NCBI GenBank assembly: GCA_002324875.1
Contig: NTJG01000002.1
Coordinates: forward strand, 1-64,000
Source: Lysobacteraceae bacterium NML93-0793
GTDB lineage: Bacteria; Pseudomonadota; Gammaproteobacteria; Xanthomonadales; Xanthomonadaceae
DNA: 64,000 nucleotides
Reading direction: 5' to 3'
The notes under the pieces are model-generated. The model worked only from the letters and a program-made list of their open reading frames with translations, was not told the DNA's origin and ran no database searches. Position numbers and translations under genes: made by a program. Positions 46,603-55,872 of the stretch are shown piece by piece. The stretch's first letter is position 1; every line of letters begins with the position of its first letter.

Positions 46603-47937
46603 TCAGCGCAGCAGGTACTGGTTGAGCAGGTTCTCGTAGGCTTCCTGGCGGCCGCTGCGCTGCTGCGGCTCGCCGCCCTTGGACGCGATGCCGTGCAGGT
46701 CGGCCAGCGAGAGGCGGCCGGCTTCGAACGCCTGGCCATCGCCGGAATCGAAGCTCGCGTAACGCGCCTTGCGCCATTGCTCCCACGGGGATTTTTCGAG
46801 CAGCGCGTGTGCGACTTCCAGACCGCGCGCGAACGCATCCATGCCGCCGATGTGGGCGATGAACAGATCCTCCATGTCGGTCGATTCGCGGCGCGGCTTG
46901 GCGTCGAAATTCAGACCGCCTTCCAGCCCGCCCTGGCGCAGCACCACCAGCATCGCGCCGACGGTGTCGTAGAGATCGGTCGGGAACTGGTCGGTGTCCC
47001 AGCCGTTCTGCGCATTGCCGCGGTTGGCATCGATGCTGCCGAGCAGGCCGTGATCGCTGGCCACCTGCAGGTCGTGCTCGAAGGTGTGGCCCGACAGCGT
47101 GGCGTGGTTGGCTTCGATGTTGAGCTTGAAGTCCTTCTCGAGGCCGTGTTCCTTGAGGAAGCCGGCGACCGTGGCGCTGTCGAAATCGTACTGGTGCTTC
47201 ATCGGCTCCATCGGCTTGGGCTCGATGAGGAAATTGCCCTTCAGGCCGATGCTGCGGCCGTAGTCGCGCGCCATGGTGAGGAAGCGGGCGAAATGCTGCA
47301 GCTCGCGCTTCATGTCGGTGTTGTGCAGGCTGGCGTAGCCCTCGCGGCCGCCCCAGAACACGTAGTGCTCGCCGCCCAGCTCGACGGTCGCGTCGAGCGC
47401 GGCCTTGACCTGCACCGCCGCGCGCGCGACGACCGCGAAGTCGGGATTGGTCGACGCGCCGTTCATGTAGCGCGGATGCGAGAACAGGTTCGCCGTGCCC
47501 CATAGCAGCTTCATGCCGGTCGCCTGCTGGCGCTCCTTGGCCAGCGCCACCATGTGCTTGAGGTTCTTCTCGTAGGCGCCGATGTCGTCGGCGTCCGGCG
47601 ACAGGTCGACATCGTGGAAGCACCAGTACGGCACGCCGAGCTTGGTGAAGAACTCGAATGCCGCATCCAGCTTGGCCTCGGCCGCCGCCAGCGGCTCACC
47701 GCCATCCCAGGGAAAACGCCGCGTGCCCGGCCCGAACGGATCCTGTCCGGAATTGCAGAACGTGTGCCAGTAGCAGACCGCGAAACGCAGGTGCTCGGCC
47801 ATCGTCTTGCCGCCGATGCGGCGATCGGCCTCGTAGACCTTGAACGCGAGCGGGTTGTCCGAGTGGCGGCCCTCGAACGGGATGGTGCCGATGCCGCTGA
47901 AGTATTCGCGGCCGCCGATGAAATGCTGTGCGCTCAT
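46603..47937 (-). CDS. xylA: Xylose isomerase
   Basis: A 444-residue class II xylose isomerase. Catalytic and metal-binding segments are all present: [12 protein letters not shown] (catalytic His), [40 protein letters not shown] (metal Glu), [19 protein letters not shown] and [20 protein letters not shown]. It converts D-xylose to D-xylulose in the cytoplasm. It lies 77 bases after xylB, the reverse of the more usual xylA-xylB order, and is probably transcribed from the xylB promoter with its perfect xyl box. Confidence 0.97.
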   Translation of the reverse strand: MSAQHFIGGREYFSGIGTIPFEGRHSDNPLAFKVYEADRRIGGKTMAEHLRFAVCYWHTFCNSGQDPFGPGTRRFPWDGGEPLAAAEAKLDAAFEFFTKLGVPYWCFHDVDLSPDADDIGAYEKNLKHMVALAKERQQATGMKLLWGTANLFSHPRYMNGASTNPDFAVVARAAVQVKAALDATVELGGEHYVFWGGREGYASLHNTDMKRELQHFARFLTMARDYGRSIGLKGNFLIEPKPMEPMKHQYDFDSATVAGFLKEHGLEKDFKLNIEANHATLSGHTFEHDLQVASDHGLLGSIDANRGNAQNGWDTDQFPTDLYDTVGAMLVVLRQGGLEGGLNFDAKPRRESTDMEDLFIAHIGGMDAFARGLEVAHALLEKSPWEQWRKARYASFDSGDGQAFEAGRLSLADLHGIASKGGEPQQRSGRQEAYENLLNQYLLR

Positions 47938-48014
47938 GTGGGGTTCTCGTGGAGTGCGTGGAAAGAAACGTGGTCGGAGTGGTCACATGCGGAACGTGCC
48001 CGCGCGCGCGCCCG

Positions 48015-49523
48015 TCAAGGCGACGGCGATGGCGCCGCGTAGAGCGGTCGCACGGCGTCGAGATGCCGCAGGAACCGCTGGTAGGCAGGCTGGTAGGCGC
48101 GAACGCGCGCCGGATCGGGCGTGCACGCCAGCGCCGGATCGACCGCGACGTGCGCGGCGGCGACATCGGCCAGCGTCTCCGGACTGCCCTGTGCACGCTG
48201 CAATGCCCACAGGGCCTGCAGCGCGGCGCCGAACGCGGCGCTTTCGACCTGCGCGGGCACGTCAACCGGGCAGTCGAAGACGTCGGCCACCATCTGCCGC
48301 CAGGCCGCGCTGTTCGCACCGCCGCCGGTCAGCGCGATGCGGTCGAAGCGCATGCCGGCACCGACGAACGCGTCGTAACCGTAGCGCAGGCTGTAGGTCG
48401 CGCCTTCCATCGCTGCGCGGTAGACGTACGCCTCGCGCATGTTGTGCGCACCGAGGCCGGCCAGCACGCCCTTGCCCAGTGGCAGATCGGGCGTGCGTTC
48501 GCCATTGAGGAACGGCAGGAAGGTCAGGCCGTCGGCCCCCGGCGGGGTCGCCGCGATACGCGCGTCACCGTCACGCGTGCTGAAGCCGAACATCTTCGCG
48601 ACCTGTTCGGTCACGACGGTGCAGTTCATCGTGCAGATCAATGGCAGCCAGCCGCCACTCGACGAACAGAACGCGGCCCAAGCGCCGCCGGCATCGACGA
48701 TCGGCCGGTCGGCGTAGGCGAACAGCGTGCCGGACGTGCCGAGGCTCATCGTCAGCCGGCCTTCGGCGACGCAGCCGGTGCCGATGGCCGCCATCATGTT
48801 GTCGCCGCCGCCGGCCGCGATGCGTGTGCCGGCCGACAGGCCCAGCTCGCTGGCGATCGCCGCCGACACCGGCACCAGCGCATCGGGCTCGACCAGCGGT
48901 GGCAGGCACACGGCCAGATCGCGCGTGGCGTCGGTGGCCTCGAGCATCGCCGTCGACCAGGTACGCGTGCGCACGTCGAGCCATCCAGTACCGGAGGCGT
49001 CGCCGTGCTCGCACCAGCGCTCGCCGGTGAGCACGAAATTCAGATAGTCGTGCGGCAGCAGGATCGTCGCGAGCTTCGCGTAGACCTCGGGCCGGTGCTT
49101 GCGCGTCCACGGCAGTTTGGAGGCCGTGTAACCGGCGAGAATCGGATTGCCGGCCGCCTCGATGCAGCGCGCCGCGCCGCCCACCGCGTCCATGATCTCG
49201 CCGCATTCGGCGCTGGTGCTGGTGTCACACCAGAGCTTGGCCGGCCCCAGGACCTCGCCCGCCGCATCCACCGGCACGAACCCGTGCTGCTGGCCGGAGA
49301 CACCCAGCGCCTCGATGCGATGGCGGATGCCGACGTCGACGGCGTTGAAGCACTCGCGCATCGCATCGACCCAGGCCGCCGGGTGCTGCTCGCGGCTGCC
49401 GTCCTCACCGCTGATCAGATCCAGCGGTGCGCTGGCGCTGGCGATCACCCGACGCGCATCGCTGTCGTAGACCACCAGCTTGACGCTCTGCGTGCCCGCA
49501 TCGAGGCCGGCGACGACGGTCAC
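48015..49523 (-). CDS. xylB: Xylulokinase
   Basis: A 502-residue FGGY-family sugar kinase. It has the phosphate-binding VAGLDAGTQSVKLVVYD at the N-terminus, SGQQHGFVPVD, the acidic pair region GGGDNMMAAIGTG with the catalytic Asp, and ALTGGGANSAAWRQMVADVF for adenosine binding. It phosphorylates D-xylulose to xylulose-5-phosphate. The start is a GTG at 49523 preceded by GGTGG. A perfect TTAGCGCTAA palindrome centred about 30 bases upstream shows direct control by the xylan regulator. Confidence 0.96.
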   Translation of the reverse strand: MTVVAGLDAGTQSVKLVVYDSDARRVIASASAPLDLISGEDGSREQHPAAWVDAMRECFNAVDVGIRHRIEALGVSGQQHGFVPVDAAGEVLGPAKLWCDTSTSAECGEIMDAVGGAARCIEAAGNPILAGYTASKLPWTRKHRPEVYAKLATILLPHDYLNFVLTGERWCEHGDASGTGWLDVRTRTWSTAMLEATDATRDLAVCLPPLVEPDALVPVSAAIASELGLSAGTRIAAGGGDNMMAAIGTGCVAEGRLTMSLGTSGTLFAYADRPIVDAGGAWAAFCSSSGGWLPLICTMNCTVVTEQVAKMFGFSTRDGDARIAATPPGADGLTFLPFLNGERTPDLPLGKGVLAGLGAHNMREAYVYRAAMEGATYSLRYGYDAFVGAGMRFDRIALTGGGANSAAWRQMVADVFDCPVDVPAQVESAAFGAALQALWALQRAQGSPETLADVAAAHVAVDPALACTPDPARVRAYQPAYQRFLRHLDAVRPLYAAPSPSP

Positions 49524-49545
49524 GGCGCCACCGCCCGGCCCATAA

Positions 49546-49559
49546 AGTTAGCGCTAACA
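49546..49559. promoter_or_regulatory. xyl-box operator of the xylB-xylA operon
   Basis: AGTTAGCGCTAACA contains the perfect palindrome GTTAGCGCTAAC and matches 12 of 14 positions of the Xanthomonas xyl box (TGGTAGCGCTAACA). It lies 23 bases before the xylB start, overlapping the likely promoter, as for a repressor. The remaining stretch to 49801 shows nothing else. Confidence 0.72.
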
Positions 49560-49801
49560 TTCACCGGGACAAAAAAAAGGACACGCATCGGAACGGCTGG
49601 CGACATGGGTGCGGTCGGGGGCAATCGACGATGGCTTGCACTCTAGCAGCAGTTCGAAAAATGGCTTGCTGCGCTGCGGAATCCGGTCCATATCGCGACG
49701 GCCCACCCATCCACGGGTTCGCGACATCGCGCGGTATCGCCGAGACTTCGTGTTGCGGCGCCTGCCGGGCACGCCCGCTTCCCTGCTGGGCAACGCGGCC
49801 G

Positions 49802-50068
49802 TCATGCCGGCGAACCAACCGCATACACGCACCAGGTCGCCGCGCCGATGAGCGCGATTCCGACGGTGCAGACCAGGACGAGCTCGCGCGTTCCCGCCTC
49901 GTCGTCGCCGTTGAAACCGGCATGCGGAAAACGCCCGAGTGTCAGCAGACGCCAAACCGGCCAGCCGACCCACCAGGCGACCGTCAGTACGAGGGCCTCC
50001 CAGACGAACCAGAGCGCGCCCCGCAGCACGTACAGAAGCGGGCGTACGATCACATCGAGGATATCCAT
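49802..50068 (-). CDS. Small two-helix membrane protein
   Basis: An 88-residue protein, family not recognised. A long N-terminal hydrophobic segment rich in Trp (FVWEALVLTVAWWVGWPVW, residues about 21-39) and a C-terminal helix (LVLVCTVGIALIGAATW) flank a short hydrophilic loop with HAGFNGDDEAGT. AAGGACAGGA precedes the ATG. It follows entA by about 107 bases on the same strand; whether it belongs to the siderophore operon is uncertain. Confidence 0.6.
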   Translation of the reverse strand: MDILDVIVRPLLYVLRGALWFVWEALVLTVAWWVGWPVWRLLTLGRFPHAGFNGDDEAGTRELVLVCTVGIALIGAATWCVYAVGSPA

Positions 50069-50175
50069 TCCTGTCCTTGTCGGCGGAAGCGCCGCCGGGT
50101 CGGAACATGCCGGCCCTCCCGGGTGAGCGCAAGGGGCGTGACCGCCCGGCCTGTCGGGTCGAACGACAGCGAGAC

Positions 50176-50934
50176 TCACGCCCGCAGCGTGGCCCCGCCA
50201 TCGACGTAGAGATCGCTCATCGCGATGTGACCGGCCTGATCCGACAGGAGGAACATCACCGCGTTCGCGATGTCGTCGGGCTCGGCCAGCTTGCCGAGTG
50301 GAATGCCGCTCTTGAAGGTCTCCAGCGTGCCGGCGATGGTGCGCGCCTCGCCGCCGGCATCGGTCCACATGCCGGTCTGCATCGGCGTGCGCGTGGAACC
50401 GGGCGCGACGATGTTGCAGCGGATGCCCAGCGGCGCCAGTTCGAGGCCGAGGCAGCGCACGAACATCGTCGTCGCCGCCTTCGAAGCCGCGTAGGCCGCC
50501 ATGTTCTGGCGCGGAATGCCGGCAGCGTTGGAGCTGACCGTCACCATCGCGCCGCGGTGGCGCGGCGCCATCACGCGGGCCAGCGCCTGCGAGACATGGA
50601 ACACGCCGTCGGTGTTGACCGCGAACGTGCGGCGCCATTCGTCGGCCGTCAGTTCAAGTACCGATGCGGTCGACAGCACGCCGGCGACGTTGACGCCGAT
50701 GTCGATCGGGCCGAGATCCGCTTCGATCCTGTCCACAAGCGCGTTGACTGCATCCGCGTCGGTGACGTCCAGCGCGGTCGCCTGCGCACCCGCCTGCGTG
50801 GACGACGGCGCGATGCGATCGGTTGCGACCACCACAGCGCCGCTCTCGCGGAGAAGATCGACCACCGCCGCGCCGATGCCGCCGGCTGCGCCGGTGACGA
50901 GGGCGATCTTTCCGTCGAAGCCTGTGAGTTGCAT
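50176..50934 (-). CDS. entA: 2,3-dihydro-2,3-dihydroxybenzoate dehydrogenase EntA
   Basis: A 252-residue short-chain dehydrogenase. It has the NAD-binding ALVTGAAGGIGAAVVDLL, NVAGVL, catalytic Ser in VTVSSNAAGIPRQNMAAYAA with the Tyr/Lys of YAASKAA, and CNIVAPGSTRTPMQTGMW, which matches EntA/DhbA. It oxidises 2,3-dihydro-2,3-dihydroxybenzoate to 2,3-dihydroxybenzoate (DHB). It lies 140 bases after the NRPS gene, separated by a REP-like doublet, unlike compact ent operons where entA is flush with entB. Confidence 0.92.
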   Translation of the reverse strand: MQLTGFDGKIALVTGAAGGIGAAVVDLLRESGAVVVATDRIAPSSTQAGAQATALDVTDADAVNALVDRIEADLGPIDIGVNVAGVLSTASVLELTADEWRRTFAVNTDGVFHVSQALARVMAPRHRGAMVTVSSNAAGIPRQNMAAYAASKAATTMFVRCLGLELAPLGIRCNIVAPGSTRTPMQTGMWTDAGGEARTIAGTLETFKSGIPLGKLAEPDDIANAVMFLLSDQAGHIAMSDLYVDGGATLRA

Positions 50935-51008
50935 GAGATATCCCGGATCGGTGTTAACGCTGGGTCATTGCGCACGGCCGGCCTCGCGAGGCCCACCGCA
51001 TGCCGCGA

Positions 51009-51080
51009 TTGTAGAAGCGCGCGCATGCGCGACGAGGCGTTCCCGGTGATGCGACGTCGCGCGCGAGCGCGCTTCTACAT
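51009..51080. repeat. REP-like inverted doublet, copy 4 (overlaps the entF stop)
   Basis: TGTAGAAGCGCGCGCATGCG and its inverted partner flank about 30 bases. The right arm read on the minus strand begins TGTAGAAGCGCGC, and its TAG is the stop codon of the NRPS gene, so the repeat starts exactly at the gene end. Confidence 0.58.
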
Positions 51081-54000
51081 CGGGTCGAACGCCACGAGCC
51101 GCGCGTCGAGCATCGGCGCGATGCGCGCGGTCGCATCGCGGCCGGTCAGTTCGGCGTGCAGGAACGGCAGTTCGATCGATTCGATGTCCGCGGCATGCGC
51201 GGCCCACAGCGATGCCTGCAATTGCGGGCGATCGACATGGTCGTTGCCGGCGCACACGTGCAGCAGCGTGCCGTCGAAGCGTGCGTGGTGATGCAGGCGT
51301 ACCAGCCGGTTGGTATCCGTGACCGCACGCACCACGCCGTCGAGCACCGCAGCCGGCAGGTTGCCCAGCGCACTGTCGCCGCGGCGCAGGAAATCGACGA
51401 TGGCCTCGCGCGTGCGCAGCTGCGGATACGCCTCCGGATCGTAGCCCGCGATCGCCAGCAAGGCCCGCAGCGCGGCGATGGCATCGGGTTCGGGCTCTGC
51501 GCGCCAGACGTCGGCCGGATACGCATCGAGCAGCGCCAGCACGCCGACCTCGCGGCCCAGGCTGCGCAGACGCACGGCCATCGCCTGGGCGAGGATGCCG
51601 CCGACCGACCAGCCGAGCAGATGCACCGGCCCGTCCGGCTGAAGGGCCAGGACGCGTTCGGCGTAGTCCGCCGCCAGGGCGTCGATGCTGTCGGGGAGCG
51701 GCTGGGCGAGATCGAGCGCGGGCGACTGCAGGCCGAACACCGCACGCGCAGGCGACAGCGACCGCGCAAGTTCCCGATAGCACCACGCGATGCCGCCGGC
51801 CGGATGCACGACGAACAGCGGCGCACGCGCCGGATCGCCCTGTCCCAGCGCGATCAGCGGTGCCAAGCCGTGATCGGGGTCATGACCCGCATCCGCATCG
51901 AGCGCGGCGGCGAGGCCTTCGACGGTCGGCGTGGCGAACAGCGCGCCGAGTCCCGGATCGCGTCCGAACGTCTGCTGGATCGCGAGCAGCAGGTGCACCG
52001 CGAGCAGCGAGTCGCCACCGAGCGCGAAGAAGTCGGCGTCCGCACCGACGCGTTCGACGCCGAGCGCTTCGGCGAACAAGGCGGCCACCGTGGTTTCGGT
52101 CGGCGTGCGCGGCGCGACGAACGCGCCTGCATCGAACGCAGGCGCCGGCAGTGCGTCGCGGTCGAGCTTGCCGTTCGCGGTCACCGGCCAGTCCCCGAGT
52201 GCGACGAAGGCCGCCGGCACCATGTAATCCGGCAGCTGCGCCGCGACGGACGTGCGCAGCGAAACAACATCGAAGTCGGCGGTGGGCTGCAGATAGCCGA
52301 CCAGGCGCCGGTCGCCCGCGCGGTCCTCGCGCACGATGACCGCCGCCTGCGACGCGAGCCCGCTGGCGACGATGGCCGCTTCGATCTCGCCCAGCTCGAT
52401 GCGCAGGCCGCGCAGCTTGACCTGGTGGTCGCTGCGCCCGAGGAATTCGACCGCGCCATCCTCGCGCCAGCGCGCGAGATCGCCGGTGCGGTAGATGCGC
52501 TCACCCGGCCGATACGGATCGTCCAGGAAGCGCTCGTTGGTCAAATCGTCGCGGCCCAGATAGCCGCGCGCGAGCTGCACGCCGCCGAGATACAGATCGC
52601 CGACCACGCCCGGCGGCAGCGGACGCATGCGCGCGTCGAGCACGTACAGCCGCGTGTTCCAGACCGGGAAGCCGATCGGCACCGGGCGCGAACGGTCGTC
52701 GGCGGCGGCCGGCCAGAAACTGACGTCGACCGCGGCCTCGGTCGGCCCGTAGAGGTTGTGCAGTTCGGCGTGCACGGTGGCGTGGAAGCGATCGCGCAGA
52801 TCGGCGTCCAGCGCTTCGCCGCTGACGAATACGCGGCGCGCGGACAGCCCGCCCGCTTCGGGAGTGGCGACGAACGCGGCCAGCATCGACGGTACGAAAT
52901 GCAGGGTGGTGATCCCGCAGTCACGGATCAGGCGCGCGATCGCGGCCGGGTCGCGGTGCGCATCGGGCGGTGCGATGACCAGCGTCGCGCCGGCCAGCAA
53001 CGGCAGGAAGAATTCCCACACGGAGACGTCGAAGGTCGCCGGCGTCTTCTGCAGGATGCGATCGCTCGCATCGATGCCGTAGTGCGTACGCATCCACTCG
53101 AGGCGGTTGACGATCGCGCGATGCTCGACGACGACGCCCTTGGGCTCGCCCGTCGAGCCGGAGGTGTAGATCACATAGGCCGCATGTTGCGGCGCGACGG
53201 CCGGCAGCGCGCCATCGTCCGCGCTCTGCGGCCAGGCAGGCGGTGCGAAACGTGGCGCATCGTCCGGCCAGTCGATGCCGTCGTCCTCGCGCGCGAGCAG
53301 CGCGACCGGCTGCGCCGAGCGCAGGATGCGCGCGCGGCGCTCGACCGGGTGGGCGAGATCCATCGGCAGATAGGCGGCGCCCGCGCGCAGCACCGCGACC
53401 AGCGCGACCACCAGATCGATCGAGCGCGGCAACGCGACGGCGACCACGGCATCGGCGCCTGCGCCACGCGCACGCAGCGCCTGTGCGAGTGCGCGGCTGC
53501 GCGTGTCGAGCGCGTGGTATGTCAGCGTTTCGTCTTCGAATACCAGTGCGGGCGAATCGGGCATCGCGGCCATCGAGGCTTCGATCAGCGCGACCAGCGT
53601 CGTATCGGCCACGGGATGCGCGGTGGCGTTGAAGTCGAACAGCGTGCGCGCGGCTTCCCCGGGCGTGGCCAGCGGCACGTCGTCGAGGCGCGCATCCGGC
53701 TGCGTGGCGAGATCGAACGCCGCGGACAGAAAGGCACGCAGGCGCGCTGCATGCGCGGTCACCTCGGCTTCGGAATACAGCGCCGGATTGGCCTCGATCT
53801 CCAGATCGAGTGCCCCGATGCCATCACCACGGAACCCCAACGTGATGTCGTCGACCGGCCCGGTGCCGAGGATTTCCATCGACGCGCGCGCGCCGGCGAG
53901 CACCGTGGGCCGATAGAACGGCTGCACGTTGATCAGCGGGCCGTGCAGTCGCCTCTGGCCACCGATCAGGCCGAGATCGCGTCGCAATTGTTCGCCGCGG

Positions 54001-54989
54001 TAGCGGCCATGCCGGCGGCCGCGCAGCAGGGCGCGCACGATGCCCTGCGTGAATTCCGCAACGCTCGCATCCGGACGCACGGGCACGCGCAAGGGCAGCA
54101 CGTTCATGACCATCGCCGGCACGCGCGCGGATGCACTGCCGAGGCGCCCCATGAAGGGCACACCCACGACCGTCTCGCCCTGCCCGCCGAAGCGCTGGCA
54201 GTAGGCGGCGGTGAGCGCGGTCAGCACGTCCGGCCAGGGCTGTTCCAGCGCGGCCGCCGCGCGTGCGAGGCCTTCACGGAACGCCGTATCGAGTGCTTCG
54301 ACATGGCGCAGGCAATCGGGCGCGGCATGGGCGAAGCCGCCGCCGAGACCCGCCGCCGCCGGCATGCCGGCCAGGGTCTGCTGCCAGTACGCCGAATCGG
54401 CGGCACGTTTCTCCGACGCGCGATACGTCGCGTCCTCGGCCAGCACGCCATCGAATGGCGCGAAGGCGGCGCCGGCGTTCCCGTCGGCATACAGCGCGCA
54501 GACGCGCTCGGTCAGCAGCGCCATGCCGTAGCCGTCCGTCGCCAGATGATGCACGCGCAGATACCAGACGAAGCGATCGCCGCCGAGCACGAACAGCCGC
54601 TGCAGCGCGAGACGATCGCGCGCGGGATCCACCGGCGAGCGCCGATCGCGTGTCATCGCCGCGCGGGCGGCGGCGTCCGGCGCCGGTTCGGCGGACAGGT
54701 CGACGATCTCGAGATGCGGCACGTGCCCCGCGTCGATCCACTGGACCGGACCCTCGGCGGCCTCGCGCATGCGCAAGGCCAGTGCCGGCGCCTCGTCCAC
54801 GGCCCGGTTCGCCGCGCGCGCGAAGGCGTCGACATCCAGAGCGCCGTCGATCCACAGCGCGTGTGCGGTGTTGAACGCGGGGTTGTCCGACGCCAGCCGC
54901 TGCGCATACCAGAGGCCGGCCTGCGCCTCGGTCAGCGGCGTGCCGGCATCGGCAGCCCGCGTCTCGACATCGGACACGACGGCACTCAT
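51075..54989 (-). CDS. entF: EntF-like non-ribosomal peptide synthetase (C-A-T-TE)
   Basis: A 1304-residue single-module NRPS, about the length of E. coli EntF. The condensation domain has HHLATDG (147-153). The adenylation domain (about 460-960) has YTSGSTGEPKG. Its pocket residues read from FDVSVWEFF, LHFVPSMLAAF, RRVFVSGEAL and AAVDVSFW give D-V-W-H-F-S-L-V-D-K, the serine code of EntF. The carrier domain has LGGDSL with Ser994, and the thioesterase has GWSVGG with Ser1128. It should join three DHB-serine units into a trilactone. The ATG overlaps the carrier-protein stop (ATGA). No MbtH-like gene or phosphopantetheinyl transferase is in the window. Confidence 0.93.
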   Translation of the reverse strand: MSAVVSDVETRAADAGTPLTEAQAGLWYAQRLASDNPAFNTAHALWIDGALDVDAFARAANRAVDEAPALALRMREAAEGPVQWIDAGHVPHLEIVDLSAEPAPDAAARAAMTRDRRSPVDPARDRLALQRLFVLGGDRFVWYLRVHHLATDGYGMALLTERVCALYADGNAGAAFAPFDGVLAEDATYRASEKRAADSAYWQQTLAGMPAAAGLGGGFAHAAPDCLRHVEALDTAFREGLARAAAALEQPWPDVLTALTAAYCQRFGGQGETVVGVPFMGRLGSASARVPAMVMNVLPLRVPVRPDASVAEFTQGIVRALLRGRRHGRYRGEQLRRDLGLIGGQRRLHGPLINVQPFYRPTVLAGARASMEILGTGPVDDITLGFRGDGIGALDLEIEANPALYSEAEVTAHAARLRAFLSAAFDLATQPDARLDDVPLATPGEAARTLFDFNATAHPVADTTLVALIEASMAAMPDSPALVFEDETLTYHALDTRSRALAQALRARGAGADAVVAVALPRSIDLVVALVAVLRAGAAYLPMDLAHPVERRARILRSAQPVALLAREDDGIDWPDDAPRFAPPAWPQSADDGALPAVAPQHAAYVIYTSGSTGEPKGVVVEHRAIVNRLEWMRTHYGIDASDRILQKTPATFDVSVWEFFLPLLAGATLVIAPPDAHRDPAAIARLIRDCGITTLHFVPSMLAAFVATPEAGGLSARRVFVSGEALDADLRDRFHATVHAELHNLYGPTEAAVDVSFWPAAADDRSRPVPIGFPVWNTRLYVLDARMRPLPPGVVGDLYLGGVQLARGYLGRDDLTNERFLDDPYRPGERIYRTGDLARWREDGAVEFLGRSDHQVKLRGLRIELGEIEAAIVASGLASQAAVIVREDRAGDRRLVGYLQPTADFDVVSLRTSVAAQLPDYMVPAAFVALGDWPVTANGKLDRDALPAPAFDAGAFVAPRTPTETTVAALFAEALGVERVGADADFFALGGDSLLAVHLLLAIQQTFGRDPGLGALFATPTVEGLAAALDADAGHDPDHGLAPLIALGQGDPARAPLFVVHPAGGIAWCYRELARSLSPARAVFGLQSPALDLAQPLPDSIDALAADYAERVLALQPDGPVHLLGWSVGGILAQAMAVRLRSLGREVGVLALLDAYPADVWRAEPEPDAIAALRALLAIAGYDPEAYPQLRTREAIVDFLRRGDSALGNLPAAVLDGVVRAVTDTNRLVRLHHHARFDGTLLHVCAGNDHVDRPQLQASLWAAHAADIESIELPFLHAELTGRDATARIAPMLDARLVAFDPM

Positions 54990-55240
54990 CCCGCTTTCTG
55001 CAGCCCCTGCACCACCCGCCACCAGCCGGCGAGCGTGGTGTGCTCGGCCAGCTGCGAGAACTCCAGTGCGATGCCGTGCTCGCCCCAGGCCATCACCAGG
55101 CCCAGCACGCGCATCGAATCGAGGCCGAGATCCATCAGGTTGTCGTCGTCGCGCACCTCGTCCGGTGCTTCGCCGATGAGTTTGGCGACATCGGCGCGCA
55201 TGCGCTCGAGGGTCAAGGGGCCGGTGCGGTCCACGGTCAC
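54986..55240 (-). CDS. Stand-alone aryl carrier protein (EntB C-terminal domain equivalent)
   Basis: An 84-residue carrier protein. DDNLMDLGLDSMRVLGLVM holds the phosphopantetheine serine in LGLDS and matches the ArCP domain of EntB. DHB is loaded on it by EntE and passed to EntF. The GTG start overlaps the isochorismatase stop (GTGA) and its own stop overlaps entF (ATGA). In most catechol pathways this domain is fused to isochorismatase; here it is a separate gene in another frame. Confidence 0.9.
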   Translation of the reverse strand: MTVDRTGPLTLERMRADVAKLIGEAPDEVRDDDNLMDLGLDSMRVLGLVMAWGEHGIALEFSQLAEHTTLAGWWRVVQGLQKAG

Positions 55241-55872
55241 TGCAGCATCTCCAGAAGTCGGTCGGTGGTCAGCGGCACGCCGCAGGTACGCGCGATCCAG
55301 TGCAGCGCCATGTCGTGATCGGCGCGCGAGAAATCGGCGACCGCATCGGCGACGACGAAGGTCTCGATGTCACGCTGGAAGGCCTCGGTCGCCGTCGACA
55401 GCACGCCGATGTGCGCGTAGACGCCGGTGATCAGCAGCTGGTCGCGGCCGCGCGCGCGCATCAGCGTGTCGAGATTGCTGCGCTGGAAGGCGCTGTAGCG
55501 GTGCTTGACCAGCACGTGGTCGCCGTCGGCCGGCGCCAGCGCATCGATGATGGTTTCGTGCTCGGGGATCGCCTGCATGCCCGGACCCCACAGATCGGCC
55601 TGCAGGCCGCGATCGCGCCGGTCCTGGTGGCCGCGCTGCGCGGTGTAGAACACCGGGATGCCGCGGCTGCGGCAATGCGTGAGCAGGCGCGCGAGGTTGG
55701 CGACCGCAGGCGCCAGCGGCGCCTCGTCCTGCGCGAATGCGGCGAGGAAGTAGCGCTGCATGTCGTGGACGAGCAACGCGGCGCGCTGGGTTTTCGGCAC
55801 CCAGTGTCCGCGCGCAGCGGGAACCTCCGCGGAGGTCGGCAGCGGATACGGAATGATCTTCGGCAGGCCCAT
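55237..55872 (-). CDS. entB: Isochorismatase (EntB N-terminal domain only)
   Basis: A 211-residue isochorismatase. The N-terminus GLPKIIPYPLPT is typical of EntB/DhbB. The catalytic Asp lies in LLVHDMQRYFL; VLVKHRYSAFQRSNLDTLM has the Lys, and TGVYAHIGVLSTATEAF is the substrate region. It hydrolyses the vinyl ether of isochorismate to 2,3-dihydro-2,3-dihydroxybenzoate. It ends without the carrier domain found in EntB (about 285 residues in E. coli). The ATG overlaps the entE stop by one base. Confidence 0.93.
   Translation of the reverse strand: MGLPKIIPYPLPTSAEVPAARGHWVPKTQRAALLVHDMQRYFLAAFAQDEAPLAPAVANLARLLTHCRSRGIPVFYTAQRGHQDRRDRGLQADLWGPGMQAIPEHETIIDALAPADGDHVLVKHRYSAFQRSNLDTLMRARGRDQLLITGVYAHIGVLSTATEAFQRDIETFVVADAVADFSRADHDMALHWIARTCGVPLTTDRLLEMLQ

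Noticed and set aside
51156-55430. A 1424-codon open frame on the plus strand opposite the NRPS gene
   Set aside because: It is the mirror of a well-supported C-A-T-TE synthetase; the composition is low-complexity and there is no start signal.
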